A stretch of DNA of 21,112 nucleotides from UBA4717 sp045536775 (GTDB lineage: Bacteria > Bacillota > Clostridia > Oscillospirales > CAG-272). The translations under genes and the position numbers were made by a program. The first letter of the stretch is position 1; every line of letters begins with the position of its first letter. A model generated the notes under the pieces. That model saw only the letters and a program-made list of their open reading frames with translations, was not told where the DNA came from and did not search any database. This document shows, piece after piece, positions 1 to 6,741 of this stretch. The stretch covers positions 1 to 21,112 of the forward strand of contig JAZSOD010000076.1 in the NCBI GenBank assembly GCA_045536775.1. Direction: 5' to 3'.

Positions 1-54
1 CCAAGGAGTTGATCATTTGGTTTGTCTTCCTAAGACCGCTTTGGCCTCCGACTT
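1..54. other. Sequencing adapter (MGI/BGISEQ type) with 10-base index, not genomic
   Basis: Bases 1-11 (CCAAGGAGTTG) match the end of one MGI/BGISEQ adapter arm. Bases 12-21 (ATCATTTGGT) sit where the sample index sits. Bases 22-54 are the reverse complement of the other arm (TTGTCTTCC...CCTCCGACTT), with one extra T in the CGCTTTGG stretch compared with the copy at the far end. The identification rests on my memory of the adapter sequence and on the mirror-image copy at 21063-21112. Genomic sequence starts at about base 55. Confidence 0.93.
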
Positions 55-158
55 TTGTTTTGGTGTGGATATGCTCTACGCTCGGATGTGTACTGTCCGT
101 GGTCTACGCCAAGCTGTTTTCGCGCTTTGGCGGGGGAAAACGGAGGCGCGGCAAATGA
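55..158 (+). CDS. spmA: Spore maturation protein A, C-terminal fragment
   Basis: Only the last 34 or so codons are present, because the contig begins in adapter. The readable tail is a hydrophobic segment followed by AKLFSRFGGGKRRRGK and a TGA stop at 156-158. A membrane helix followed by a short Lys/Arg-rich end is how SpmA proteins finish. The identity comes mainly from context: the stop overlaps the start of spmB by ATGA, and spmA-spmB are adjacent in spore-forming Firmicutes. SpmA is a membrane protein of the nucleoside-recognition/Gate family needed for spore-core dehydration and heat resistance in Bacillus subtilis. No catalytic feature can be checked on so short a piece. Confidence 0.72.
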
Positions 159-676
159 TGGAGATTGTATCCTCTCTCGCTGTGCCTGCGGTCTTGTGCT
201 TTTGCTCGCTAATAATACTGCTTTCAAAAAAAGACTGCTTCGGTGCGTTTCTAAATGGAGCCGAAAAGGGTGTTAAAACTGCGTTTTCGCTTATGCCGAC
301 ACTTGTCATAATGTGTACGGCGGCAGCAATGTTTTCAGCATCGGGCGCGGGGAAGTACTTGTCGGTGCTTGTGTCGCCCATAACCAAATTACTTGGAATT
401 CCTTCTGAAATAGTGCCGTTTTTGATAGTCAGACCTATATCCGGAAGCGCATCAAATTCGGTTTTGAATCAGCTTTATACCGAGCTTGGCGCCGACAGCT
501 TCGCCGCATTTACGGCATCGGTGATCGCGGGAAGCTCAGACACGCTTTTTTACATAATAGCGGTCTATTTTTCCGCGGTGAAAATAAAAAATACCCGCCA
601 CGCGGTAGCGGCGGGTATTTGTACTATGCTGACGGTAGTGGTCATCTCCTGCTTCGTATCACGAATCTTCTACTGA
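155..676 (+). CDS. spmB: Spore maturation protein B
   Basis: The protein has 173 residues, close to the size of B. subtilis SpmB (about 178), and is strongly hydrophobic with four or five membrane segments. Signature stretches I recognise are the FSASGA motif, the RPISGSASNS segment (RPLSGS in other SpmB) and the C-terminal KIKNTRHAVAAGI. It belongs to the nucleoside-recognition (Gate) family and acts with SpmA in late spore-core dehydration. The start is the ATG at 155, which overlaps the spmA stop (ATGA) and has GGAGG at 142-146 eight bases upstream; the ATG at 158 is an alternative. The open frame runs further upstream to base 17, but that part overlaps spmA in another frame and enters the adapter, so it is not real. 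Its last 18 bases overlap the end of the convergent YfhO-type gene. Confidence 0.9.
   Translation: MMEIVSSLAVPAVLCFCSLIILLSKKDCFGAFLNGAEKGVKTAFSLMPTLVIMCTAAAMFSASGAGKYLSVLVSPITKLLGIPSEIVPFLIVRPISGSASNSVLNQLYTELGADSFAAFTASVIAGSSDTLFYIIAVYFSAVKIKNTRHAVAAGICTMLTVVVISCFVSRIFY
589..620 (-). terminator. Rho-independent terminator of the YfhO unit, inside spmB
   Basis: AAATACCCGCC (589-599) and GGCGGGTATTT (610-620) form a perfect 11-bp stem with a 10-base loop. Read on the minus strand, the stem is followed by a T-rich run (581-588); on the plus strand no T-run follows. It therefore fits termination of the minus-strand gene whose stop lies at 659. The whole structure lies within the coding sequence of spmB. 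Confidence 0.8.
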
Positions 677-3412
677 CGGGTCTTCGTCATTGCCGTCATC
701 ATCGCTATCGGACTCAGTCTTTACCTCTCCATCTTGGTCTTCGGGCTCGGCCTTGACGTCTGTAGCTGCTGCAATGACTTTTTTCGCTTTGAGCTTTTGT
801 TCCGCGAGGACGTATATGAGCAGAAGAACTATGCCGAACAGGGCGGTGAGAAGTCCGAAGTTAAGCTCCTTCGAGATATATCTGACCTCGAAATCATAGT
901 CGCCGTTCTCAAGATTAACTCCCGTGAATATGCCCGCGACTCTGAAGGTCTCGCGCTTCTCGCCGTTTGCAATAACCGTTATGTTTTTGTCATACGGCAT
1001 TGTGAGCATAAGGGTGTTGCGCTCGTTTGCCACCGTAACGTGTCCCGAAAAATGAGTATCGGTGTGCTCTGTGTCAAGCTCTGCCGCGCCCTCGGCAAGC
1101 TTTTGCATTGCGTGTCTGTATATGCCTGCATCGAGGGTATAGAAGTAGTTTGAGTGATTTAAGATAAGGGTCTCGTCCTCGAGCGACATTGAAAGGTGGA
1201 CTATATCGCCCTTCTTGTGCTCACCTAGACAAAGGATTCCGTGCTTGTCTGTAAGGAAGTAATCCTTTACCTCGATATCGTTGTACTTGATGTTGGTCTT
1301 TTTACGGTAGCCGTTGGTGATGGGGAAGAAGGCATACATAACTCCGTCGCTTTGTGCAGTCACAACGAAGTTGAGGCGGGCGCTCTGATTTGTACGGGTA
1401 CGCGCGTAGGTTTTCCTGTTTGTATTAGAGGTTCTTTCTGCGTTTTCAAGCTTGATCTCTTGCTTGTTTGGCTTGAAAAGATTAAGCATTCCCTCGCTTT
1501 CGAGCATAGAGCCGCACATAGCGTTCATAAGCTCGAATGGGTTTTCATAAGCCGAATTGTCAAAACCTGCGTATTCGGAATTAACCGTGTAGGCAATGGG
1601 AAGAGCGTACGGATTTTCGTATATTACGGTCGAGTCATCGGGGTCGGTGTATATAAGCTCATACGAGGGGTCGGCCTCCTTTTGACCGTCGCTTAAAACG
1701 TACTTGATACCGAGCAGAGAATCGCCGACAGGATTGGGGTCAGAGTAATTAGAGTGATGTGAGCGCGACGAGTAGCCCATATCCGCAAGATAGCTTATAA
1801 CGCTCTTGTTGAGTGTCGAGGTTGAGCCTGAAATTCCGTTTAAGCCAATTGCGTAGTTATCGTTGACCTTTCTCATAACAAGGTTTTCGCTTCGGTACAG
1901 AGAAGGATCGTTTTCCTTCATATACTCGGCGTCACCTCTGTACTTTTCGGCAAAGTCGTTGTAGTAGCTGTGTCTTGAAAAGCCGACGTCATCATCCATC
2001 ATATAGATCCCTGCGATTCCGTTACCGAGAAGCTCGATAAGCGTTATACACAAAAGAGCCACCGAGCCGCCCGCGGGATTTTTCATTGCGGCGCGCAGTC
2101 CTGCGAGAACGGCTATTGCACAGCCGACACCTGCCCATATTGCTGCGAACTCGTTGAGATATGCATATTCAAATTTTTGAAGGATTGAGGACAGGATGAT
2201 AAACGCTATAACGGCTGTAGTGATCTGAGACGACTTTATGTCGGATAGCTTTTCAAACGCGTCTGCAGCGATCACCACCATTATGAATGTGAAGATAAAG
2301 CTATATCTGAAGTTTAGCCAGTTCGGGAACTGGAATCCGTGCCATATGAGGTCAATGGTCGATCCGCAGAAGCTTATCGCAAGTACAGCGGCAACGATAC
2401 CCATTGACGCTTTTTTTCGTGAGCTTATGGTGGGCACGATAAAGTAAAGCGCGGCAAGTATCACGCAAAGCACCGAGCAGTATATGAACGGCATACCCTC
2501 TGGGCGCACCGTGTCATAGGACGCAGGCAGAAGCTTTGTGAAAATATCAAGAAACTCGGTCTTGACTGTAAATGCGGTCTTCGGGTCAGAGAATGAGTCC
2601 TTACCGAAGCTGAGTGAATAAAGTACGGGGAAAATCAGCGGCGATGCCATGGCTGCGGATATTATCGAAAACAGTGAAAAGCGCAGTCCCGATTTCAAAA
2701 AGTGGTTGTTTTCAAGCTCCTCACCGCGCTCGCTCGGTGTGCAGTAGAAATAGTAAGCGAGAAAATACACTACCGCGAATATACATATCATATATCCTAT
2801 ATAGAAGCTTGTCAAGAGCGCGATAGCAAGGCTCACGGTGTAGAGCATATAGCGTCGCTCGCGTATAAGCTTTTCGATTCCGAGCATTATAAGCGGAAGC
2901 ATATACATACAGTCTATCCACATCGTGTTCGACGCATATATTATGCCGTATGACGAGAGGGCGTAGCAGGTAGAGAAGATGAGCGCACCGACCTCAGAGA
3001 GCTTGCGGGTCTTGGTCAGATAAATGTTAGCCGTAAGACCGCAGAGACCGCATTTTGCGAGAATTATCAGAAGCATAGCTTCTTGAATGTTCTCCTTCGG
3101 GAAAAGCGCGACCAAAAGAGATAGGGGACTCGCGAGATAGTAGGCGAAAATTCCGAGAAACTCACCCGACAGAGCACGCTCGAAGGAGTAGATGATACTA
3201 CCCTCACCGACAAGCGCGTCGCGGAGCGCCTCAAAGAAATATATATACTGCGCGTTCAGGTCAAGCACGAGCACCGTGCCGTTGCCGAACGGATATACAA
3301 GCCTCGAAACGTAAACGAGGAAAAAGGTGAGAAATGGTATTAAGAACGACAGTAATCTGAACTGTGCGCCGTCCATTTTGAAGCCGCGAAGCTTTTCTTT
3401 AATTCTGTCCAT
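659..3412 (-). CDS. YfhO-family polytopic membrane protein
   Basis: This 917-residue protein resembles the YfhO family (Pfam 'bacterial membrane protein YfhO'), usually about 850-900 residues. The N-terminus has the typical first membrane helix followed by YPFGNGTVLVLDLNAQY and a loop with FFEALRDAL. About a dozen membrane segments fill the first 480 residues. A large extracytoplasmic domain (roughly 490-850) follows, then one last helix near 860-885 and a very acidic tail rich in D and E. YfhO proteins are GT-C-fold membrane proteins. Several are linked to glycosylation of wall polymers, for example lipoteichoic acid in B. subtilis and Listeria; the substrate here is unknown. The ATG at 3412 has AGGAG nine bases upstream, overlapping the stop of the DUF951-like gene, so the two are one unit. 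Confidence 0.85.
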   Translation of the reverse strand: MDRIKEKLRGFKMDGAQFRLLSFLIPFLTFFLVYVSRLVYPFGNGTVLVLDLNAQYIYFFEALRDALVGEGSIIYSFERALSGEFLGIFAYYLASPLSLLVALFPKENIQEAMLLIILAKCGLCGLTANIYLTKTRKLSEVGALIFSTCYALSSYGIIYASNTMWIDCMYMLPLIMLGIEKLIRERRYMLYTVSLAIALLTSFYIGYMICIFAVVYFLAYYFYCTPSERGEELENNHFLKSGLRFSLFSIISAAMASPLIFPVLYSLSFGKDSFSDPKTAFTVKTEFLDIFTKLLPASYDTVRPEGMPFIYCSVLCVILAALYFIVPTISSRKKASMGIVAAVLAISFCGSTIDLIWHGFQFPNWLNFRYSFIFTFIMVVIAADAFEKLSDIKSSQITTAVIAFIILSSILQKFEYAYLNEFAAIWAGVGCAIAVLAGLRAAMKNPAGGSVALLCITLIELLGNGIAGIYMMDDDVGFSRHSYYNDFAEKYRGDAEYMKENDPSLYRSENLVMRKVNDNYAIGLNGISGSTSTLNKSVISYLADMGYSSRSHHSNYSDPNPVGDSLLGIKYVLSDGQKEADPSYELIYTDPDDSTVIYENPYALPIAYTVNSEYAGFDNSAYENPFELMNAMCGSMLESEGMLNLFKPNKQEIKLENAERTSNTNRKTYARTRTNQSARLNFVVTAQSDGVMYAFFPITNGYRKKTNIKYNDIEVKDYFLTDKHGILCLGEHKKGDIVHLSMSLEDETLILNHSNYFYTLDAGIYRHAMQKLAEGAAELDTEHTDTHFSGHVTVANERNTLMLTMPYDKNITVIANGEKRETFRVAGIFTGVNLENGDYDFEVRYISKELNFGLLTALFGIVLLLIYVLAEQKLKAKKVIAAATDVKAEPEDQDGEVKTESDSDDDGNDEDPSVEDS

Positions 3413-3424
3413 CGTGGAAATCTC

Positions 3425-3631
3425 CTAATTCAAAACTTGATCTGCGGGAATAACGCGCTTGATGCTTTTTTCAAGCTTTATTCTCGGGACCGTAACGTCA
3501 CGTCCGCAGATAACGCACTTGATTCGTATATCCGAGCCTGCGCGAAGCACCTTCATCATAGTACTTCCGCACGGGTGCGGTTTTTTCATTTCAAGTATGT
3601 CCTGTGCGGATATTTTTATTATGTTTGGCAT
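3425..3631 (-). CDS. DUF951-family small protein
   Basis: The protein is 68 residues if started at the ATG at 3631. That start has AGAGG six bases upstream and lies downstream of a good promoter. A longer in-frame start at 3703 is inside the promoter -35 box and is rejected. The sequence carries the family hallmarks KKPHPCGS near the N-terminus and IKCVICGRDV near the middle, giving a CxxC pair plus one isolated Cys. This matches DUF951, a short Firmicutes family of unknown function. It is immediately upstream (12 bases) of the YfhO-type gene and shares its transcript, but in other genomes DUF951 genes sit in varied neighbourhoods, so a functional link is not implied. Confidence 0.87.
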   Translation of the reverse strand: MPNIIKISAQDILEMKKPHPCGSTMMKVLRAGSDIRIKCVICGRDVTVPRIKLEKSIKRVIPADQVLN

Positions 3632-3674
3632 AAACAACCTCTTTATACTGAATTCAAGGCTTGTGCTATTCTTA

Positions 3675-3703
3675 ATTTTACCACGCAAACGCCCGATGTG
3701 CAA
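3675..3703 (-). promoter_or_regulatory. Sigma-A promoter of the DUF951/YfhO unit
   Basis: On the minus strand TTGCAC (3698-3703) and TAAAAT (3675-3680) are separated by exactly 17 bases. The predicted start is near 3668, giving a leader of about 37 bases before the ATG at 3631. Confidence 0.68.
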
Positions 3704-3776
3704 CTGTTTTTTGAAAACTTTACCGCGAAAGACGGCACAATGCGAAAATTGTTTACAAAATATTCCAAAGATTGTC

Positions 3777-3804
3777 TTGCATATCGTGGGGATTTTGATA
3801 TAAT
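3777..3804 (+). promoter_or_regulatory. Sigma-A promoter of the small membrane protein gene
   Basis: TTGCAT (3777-3782), a 16-base spacer and TATAAT (3799-3804). The -10 is of the extended type (TGA directly before TATAAT). An RBS (AGGAG) and the ATG at 3841 follow within about 40 bases. Confidence 0.72.
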
Positions 3805-3840
3805 ATAAGTGTAAGAAACTTCACGGATAGGAGAATAGCT

Positions 3841-4059
3841 ATGAAAAGAGAAAACTCAAAAGCAGGAATAATAACCGCGATCGCAGTAATTGCAGGCGCT
3901 ATCGTTGTTGCGGCAGGCGTTTTGGTGGTATTTAAGAAGCTTTGCGATAAATACAAGATAGTTGAGAGAGACATCGTGACAGAGGGCATCGAGTCCGACG
4001 CAATATGTGAGTGCGAATGTGCACAGAGCACAGAACCCTGCGAGGAAGCCTCAGAATAA
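3841..4059 (+). CDS. Small single-pass membrane protein, unknown function
   Basis: I do not recognise a family. The 72-residue product has a short basic start (MKRENSK), one clear membrane helix (about residues 8-31, rich in A, I, V and G) and a basic juxtamembrane segment (KKLCDKYK). An acidic tail follows with three cysteines close together (CECEC) and a fourth near CEEASE. This layout predicts a cytoplasmic or surface tail of acidic character on a membrane anchor. It has its own extended -10 promoter and an AGGAG site eight bases before the ATG, so it is very likely a real gene. It is the only gene of its unit, and no clear terminator is seen before the repeat island that follows. Confidence 0.75.
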   Translation: MKRENSKAGIITAIAVIAGAIVVAAGVLVVFKKLCDKYKIVERDIVTEGIESDAICECECAQSTEPCEEASE

Positions 4060-4119
4060 GACGAAATAAAAAAGGGACGCATCGCCTCTACATTCTTAGC
4101 GGAGAAATCAATTTCATAA

Positions 4120-4281
4120 CGTAGGGCGGGGGCTTGCTCCCGCCGAAGAAACAAATATATTTCAACAATATCGTAGGGCGGATTCCATATCCGCCCTTTC
4201 TTTTTCGGGAGCATATGGAATGCTCCCCTACGGTAACACGTGTTGAGAACAAAAACGGCGGGAGCAAGCCCCCGCCCTACG
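4120..4281. repeat. Nested palindromic intergenic repeats (CGTAGGG type)
   Basis: An outer pair, 4120-4145 and 4256-4281, is a perfect 26-base inverted repeat (CGTAGGGCGGGGGCTTGCTC... and its reverse complement). Inside lies a second inverted pair, 4172-4196 and 4206-4232. Each inner unit begins or ends with CGTAGGG/CCCTACG, carries the core ATTCCATAT/ATATGGAAT and is itself a hairpin (GGGCGGAT/ATCCGCCC; GGGAGCAT/ATGCTCCC). All four units therefore share the CGTAGGG edge and a palindromic body. Repeats of this look are common between genes in gut Clostridia; that statement is from general familiarity. No transposase is present, so any mobilisation would have to be in trans. Confidence 0.88.
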
Positions 4282-4434
4282 AACACTTGTTTTTCTGCGG
4301 ATAGAGGGTTCGGGCTACTGCCCGATTGTGCGAGGATTGCCGCGCGCTATGCTTGCCCCAGACGCGAGCGTTGGGAAAACGGAAAAATCAACCCAAGGTT
4401 GTATTTTGTTTATGTAAAATATCCTTTTGATATG

Positions 4435-4463
4435 TTGGAAATAACTGCGTGTTGCGCTATACT
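4435..4463 (+). promoter_or_regulatory. Sigma-A promoter of the first XRE regulator
   Basis: TTGGAA (4435-4440), 17-base spacer, TATACT (4458-4463). The 8-base palindrome GTGATCAC at 4471-4478 lies on the predicted start site and could be an operator for autoregulation. Confidence 0.68.
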
Positions 4464-4505
4464 TATTACAGTGATCACGAAAATCTGTTTTGAGGAGTTG
4501 AATTT

Positions 4506-5588
4506 ATGAATATTGGAACTAATATATATACCTTACGCAAGGAAAAGAAAATCACTCAAGCACAGCTTGCTGAAAAGCTTGGAGTGTCGGATCAGGCAAT
4601 CTCCAAATGGGAAAACAATCAATGTGCTCCTGATGTAAGCCTTTTTCCAATTATTGCAGACTATTTTGGTGTTTCTATTGACCGCCTTTTCGGATATCAT
4701 ATGAACAGTTATGCAGATGAAGTGAAGGCAATAGTGAAAGCCGCAGACGATAGTATGGATACATATAAGGAAATTGAGATTATTAGTGAAGGGTTAAAGA
4801 AATTTCCTAACAGCCCCGATTTGAAGATATATCTTGCTTTCTCTCTGTCTATGGTTAATCGTATGTCAAAAGACGAGAATGAAAAAAAGGCAGCCGTCAC
4901 AAAAGCGATTAAACTTTGCACCGAAGTAATTGATACTTGCGGAGATAACAAACAGGTAGACAATGCTCTTAATATGCTGACGCGCATTTACAACGAAACC
5001 AGCAACTATGAAAAAGCAGCAGAAACAATTTCTAAAATAAGCGCTGACCATTTTGGAGATCGTATAGTTGGTATGGTGAGTATGTTGGGCGGTAAAAAAT
5101 GTTATGCAGAACAAGAACAGTTTGCTGAGGATTCCCTTTTTAAGTTGTATTGGACAATGAGTCATGTTTTTGAGTATATGACGCATTCTTATACGGTTAA
5201 TAAGGAATACGAAAAGGCAATCGCTTTCTATGATGCCCACAACAAATTGCTTTCGATTTTTGATAGTGGTTGTTCCAATTTTTATGCTACATACAAAATC
5301 ATTGCCTGTGAAAATAAAGCAAAAGTTTATATGAAAATGGGTGACAAAGAAAAATGTCTTGCAGAATTAAAACGCTTCTTTGTACTTGCCGAACAAGTTA
5401 GGGCCGTTGCACAGAGCAGTGATTTTAATATAGCTGTTCGTAACCCCGTATATTTTTCAAACATTTCCGAAGAGCTTGGAGAAGAATATATGTCAAACAT
5501 ATATCCCGAAAAGGCATTGGGTAAATACGATGCCTTTTTCGGAGAAGATGAAGCATATATTCAGTTCAAAAAATCTGTGATTCAATAA
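4506..5588 (+). CDS. XRE-family transcriptional regulator with TPR-like C-terminal region
   Basis: The 360-residue protein begins with a classic Cro/CI-type helix-turn-helix (residues 3-60: LRKEKKITQAQLAEKLGVSD then AISKWENNQCAPD and IADYFGVSIDRLFGY). The remaining 300 residues are amphipathic helices in repeating pairs (for example NALNMLTRIYNETSNYEKAA and YTVNKEYEKAIAFYDAHNKL), typical of tetratricopeptide repeats. XRE-HTH plus TPR regulators in Firmicutes often sense peptides or protein partners. No propeptide gene is visible nearby, so ligand and targets are unknown. The start ATG has GAGGAG (4492-4497) eight bases upstream and a promoter just before. The gene is AT-richer than its neighbours and forms its own unit, closed by a terminator at 5594-5612. 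Confidence 0.85.
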   Translation: MNIGTNIYTLRKEKKITQAQLAEKLGVSDQAISKWENNQCAPDVSLFPIIADYFGVSIDRLFGYHMNSYADEVKAIVKAADDSMDTYKEIEIISEGLKKFPNSPDLKIYLAFSLSMVNRMSKDENEKKAAVTKAIKLCTEVIDTCGDNKQVDNALNMLTRIYNETSNYEKAAETISKISADHFGDRIVGMVSMLGGKKCYAEQEQFAEDSLFKLYWTMSHVFEYMTHSYTVNKEYEKAIAFYDAHNKLLSIFDSGCSNFYATYKIIACENKAKVYMKMGDKEKCLAELKRFFVLAEQVRAVAQSSDFNIAVRNPVYFSNISEELGEEYMSNIYPEKALGKYDAFFGEDEAYIQFKKSVIQ

Positions 5589-5593
5589 TCCTT

Positions 5594-5612
5594 GCCCCGC
5601 CTCGCGCGGGGC
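5594..5612 (+). terminator. Rho-independent terminator after the first XRE gene
   Basis: GCCCCGC (5594-5600), loop CTCGC, GCGGGGC (5606-5612), followed by ATTTCCTTTG. The stem is strong and the T-tract interrupted. It lies six bases after the stop codon. Confidence 0.7.
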
Positions 5613-5640
5613 ATTTCCTTTGCTTTCTGCGTATGAAAAA

Positions 5641-5662
5641 GCCACCACGAAATCGTGGTGGC
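5641..5662. terminator. Second hairpin downstream of the first XRE gene
   Basis: GCCACCACG (5641-5649), loop AAAT, CGTGGTGGC (5654-5662): a perfect 9-bp stem, preceded by AAAAA and followed by TAAATT. It could back up the terminator at 5594. The best T-run is on the minus strand, where no gene needs one. Confidence 0.5.
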
Positions 5663-5767
5663 TAAATTCAATTTTACCGCTAATTTTGCAGATGTTCGCG
5701 TCCCTTTTTTATTTCAAAACATAGGTTATTCATCATTTTTGTGTCGGACAACTGTTGGTTGAGTTTC

Positions 5768-5799
5768 AAGACGAGCAAGTTGTTTACTTTGCTTGTCTT
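5768..5799. promoter_or_regulatory. Imperfect dyad over the second XRE promoter, candidate operator
   Basis: AAGACGAGCAA (5768-5778) and TTGCTTGTCTT (5789-5799) are inverted copies matching at 10 of 11 positions, 10 bases apart. The centre falls on the -35 box. Position and symmetry fit a repressor site, most simply for the XRE protein encoded just downstream. This is inference. Confidence 0.5.
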
Positions 5800-5811
5800 T
5801 TGTGCTATAAT
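5783..5811 (+). promoter_or_regulatory. Sigma-A promoter of the second XRE regulator
   Basis: TTTACT (5783-5788), 17-base spacer and a perfect TATAAT (5806-5811) with the extended -10 dinucleotide (TGC before TATAAT). The weak -35 and good extended -10 suit a regulated promoter. Confidence 0.68.
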
Positions 5812-5861
5812 TCAGATACATCAAAGAGCTCACGGTGAAATTTGGAAAGGAATATAAATCT

Positions 5862-6674
5862 GTGAAAGAAACAAACATTTCAAAGAATATAGCTGAACTT
5901 AGGAAACAAAAAGGTATTACTCAGGAGCAGTTAGCACTTGCGCTGAATATTTCTCCTCAAGCAGTTTCAAAGTGGGAAACGAATACTTCCTTGCCCGACG
6001 CACAAACACTCCCTCTCATTGCAGAATATTTTGACGTAAGTATTGATTATCTTTATTTCGGTAGAGAAATCATCTATTCGGAAATCTATGAAAAGGTATT
6101 TGAAAAAATCAAAAGCATTCCAAACCAAATGAGTAAACAGGCGTATGAGGACGTGCTCAAAATATTCGCATATGCACATCACGGTATAACGCATGGAAAT
6201 CTGAAAACCAGAGACTGCGCAATTTATGATGACCCTGCACACATTTCTAACGAAAACGGATTGTCGCTCCTGTCAGGAAAAGGTTTTGGAGCTGTCGTGA
6301 CAAGGTCATTTTTTGAAAATATTGATCAAAGCACCGTAGAGCTTGCTCAGAAAATACTACCTGCTATTTCAAACAAGAATAATATGCTCGTATGCTTGGC
6401 GATTATATCTATGAGTGATATAAGCTTTTCGGAGATACAAGAGAAGTTAAGTTTTGATGAAAACACACTGAGAAAATCTGTTGATACCTTGATTTTGTCG
6501 GGAATTGTTATAGAGAAGAAATCAAAGCATAAGTCCTTGGGCTTTACCTATGAAATTCATGGTATGTACCATACTTGTCTTTGTATTCTTTTTGCAACTC
6601 TTGAAATGCAATGCTATTCATTAAAAGGTGTTTCGTGCTGTATGGGCTTCGGCGATTATCCTATAAAAATTTAA
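5862..6674 (+). CDS. XRE-family regulator with winged-helix-like C-terminus
   Basis: The protein has about 270 residues. An N-terminal Cro/CI helix-turn-helix spans roughly residues 5-65 (LRKQKGITQEQLALALNIS, AVSKWETNTSLPD, IAEYFDVSIDYLYFG). The C-terminal third (IISMSDISFSEIQEKLSFDE and onward, with LILSGIVIEKKSKH) reads like a winged-helix module: helix, recognition helix, then a basic beta-hairpin. The start is uncertain. GTG at 5862 has AAAGGA ten bases upstream and gives the usual short lead into the HTH; GTG at 5835 in the same frame adds nine residues but has only a weak site (AAAGAG). Two DNA-binding-type modules in one chain would let it bind a composite operator. Targets unknown. 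AT-richer than the flanking genes, like the preceding XRE gene. Confidence 0.8.
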   Translation: MKETNISKNIAELRKQKGITQEQLALALNISPQAVSKWETNTSLPDAQTLPLIAEYFDVSIDYLYFGREIIYSEIYEKVFEKIKSIPNQMSKQAYEDVLKIFAYAHHGITHGNLKTRDCAIYDDPAHISNENGLSLLSGKGFGAVVTRSFFENIDQSTVELAQKILPAISNKNNMLVCLAIISMSDISFSEIQEKLSFDENTLRKSVDTLILSGIVIEKKSKHKSLGFTYEIHGMYHTCLCILFATLEMQCYSLKGVSCCMGFGDYPIKI

Positions 6675-6702
6675 TCTGTATTTGTGTACCGTTTGTAGCA
6701 AT

Positions 6703-6741
6703 AAAAAATCGGCAGAGATATCATACCTCTGCCGATTTTTT
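6703..6741. terminator. Bidirectional rho-independent terminator
   Basis: AAAAAATCGGCAGAG (6703-6717) pairs perfectly over 15 bp with CTCTGCCGATTTTTT (6727-6741), loop of nine bases. It lies between convergent genes and has a T-run on either strand, so it serves both the second XRE gene and the DUF4830-like gene. The latter's TAA stop overlaps the right arm. Confidence 0.9.

Larger units (their letters stand above)
4060..4505. other. Intergenic region of 446 bases
   Basis: This stretch holds the nested palindromic repeats (4120-4281), a promoter (4435-4463) and the RBS of the next gene. Between 4282 and 4434 I see only two weak hairpins: CGGGC/GCCCG at 4311-4324 and CAACC/GGTTG at 4389-4401, the latter followed by a T-rich stretch that may be a poor terminator. 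Open frames on both strands here are produced by the repeats and have no start signals. Confidence 0.6.

Noticed and set aside
17..154. N-terminal extension of the spmB reading frame
   Set aside because: It begins in adapter and overlaps spmA in another frame; the GGAGG site and ATGA overlap place the start at 155.
4120..4281. CRISPR-like array
   Set aside because: Units are inverted and nested, not direct repeats with regular spacers; no cas genes are present.
3753..4286. 177-codon minus-strand open frame over the small membrane protein gene and the repeats
   Set aside because: It is translated from palindromic repeat sequence (GRGLAPAV-type peptide), has no RBS, and runs antisense to a gene with a promoter and RBS.
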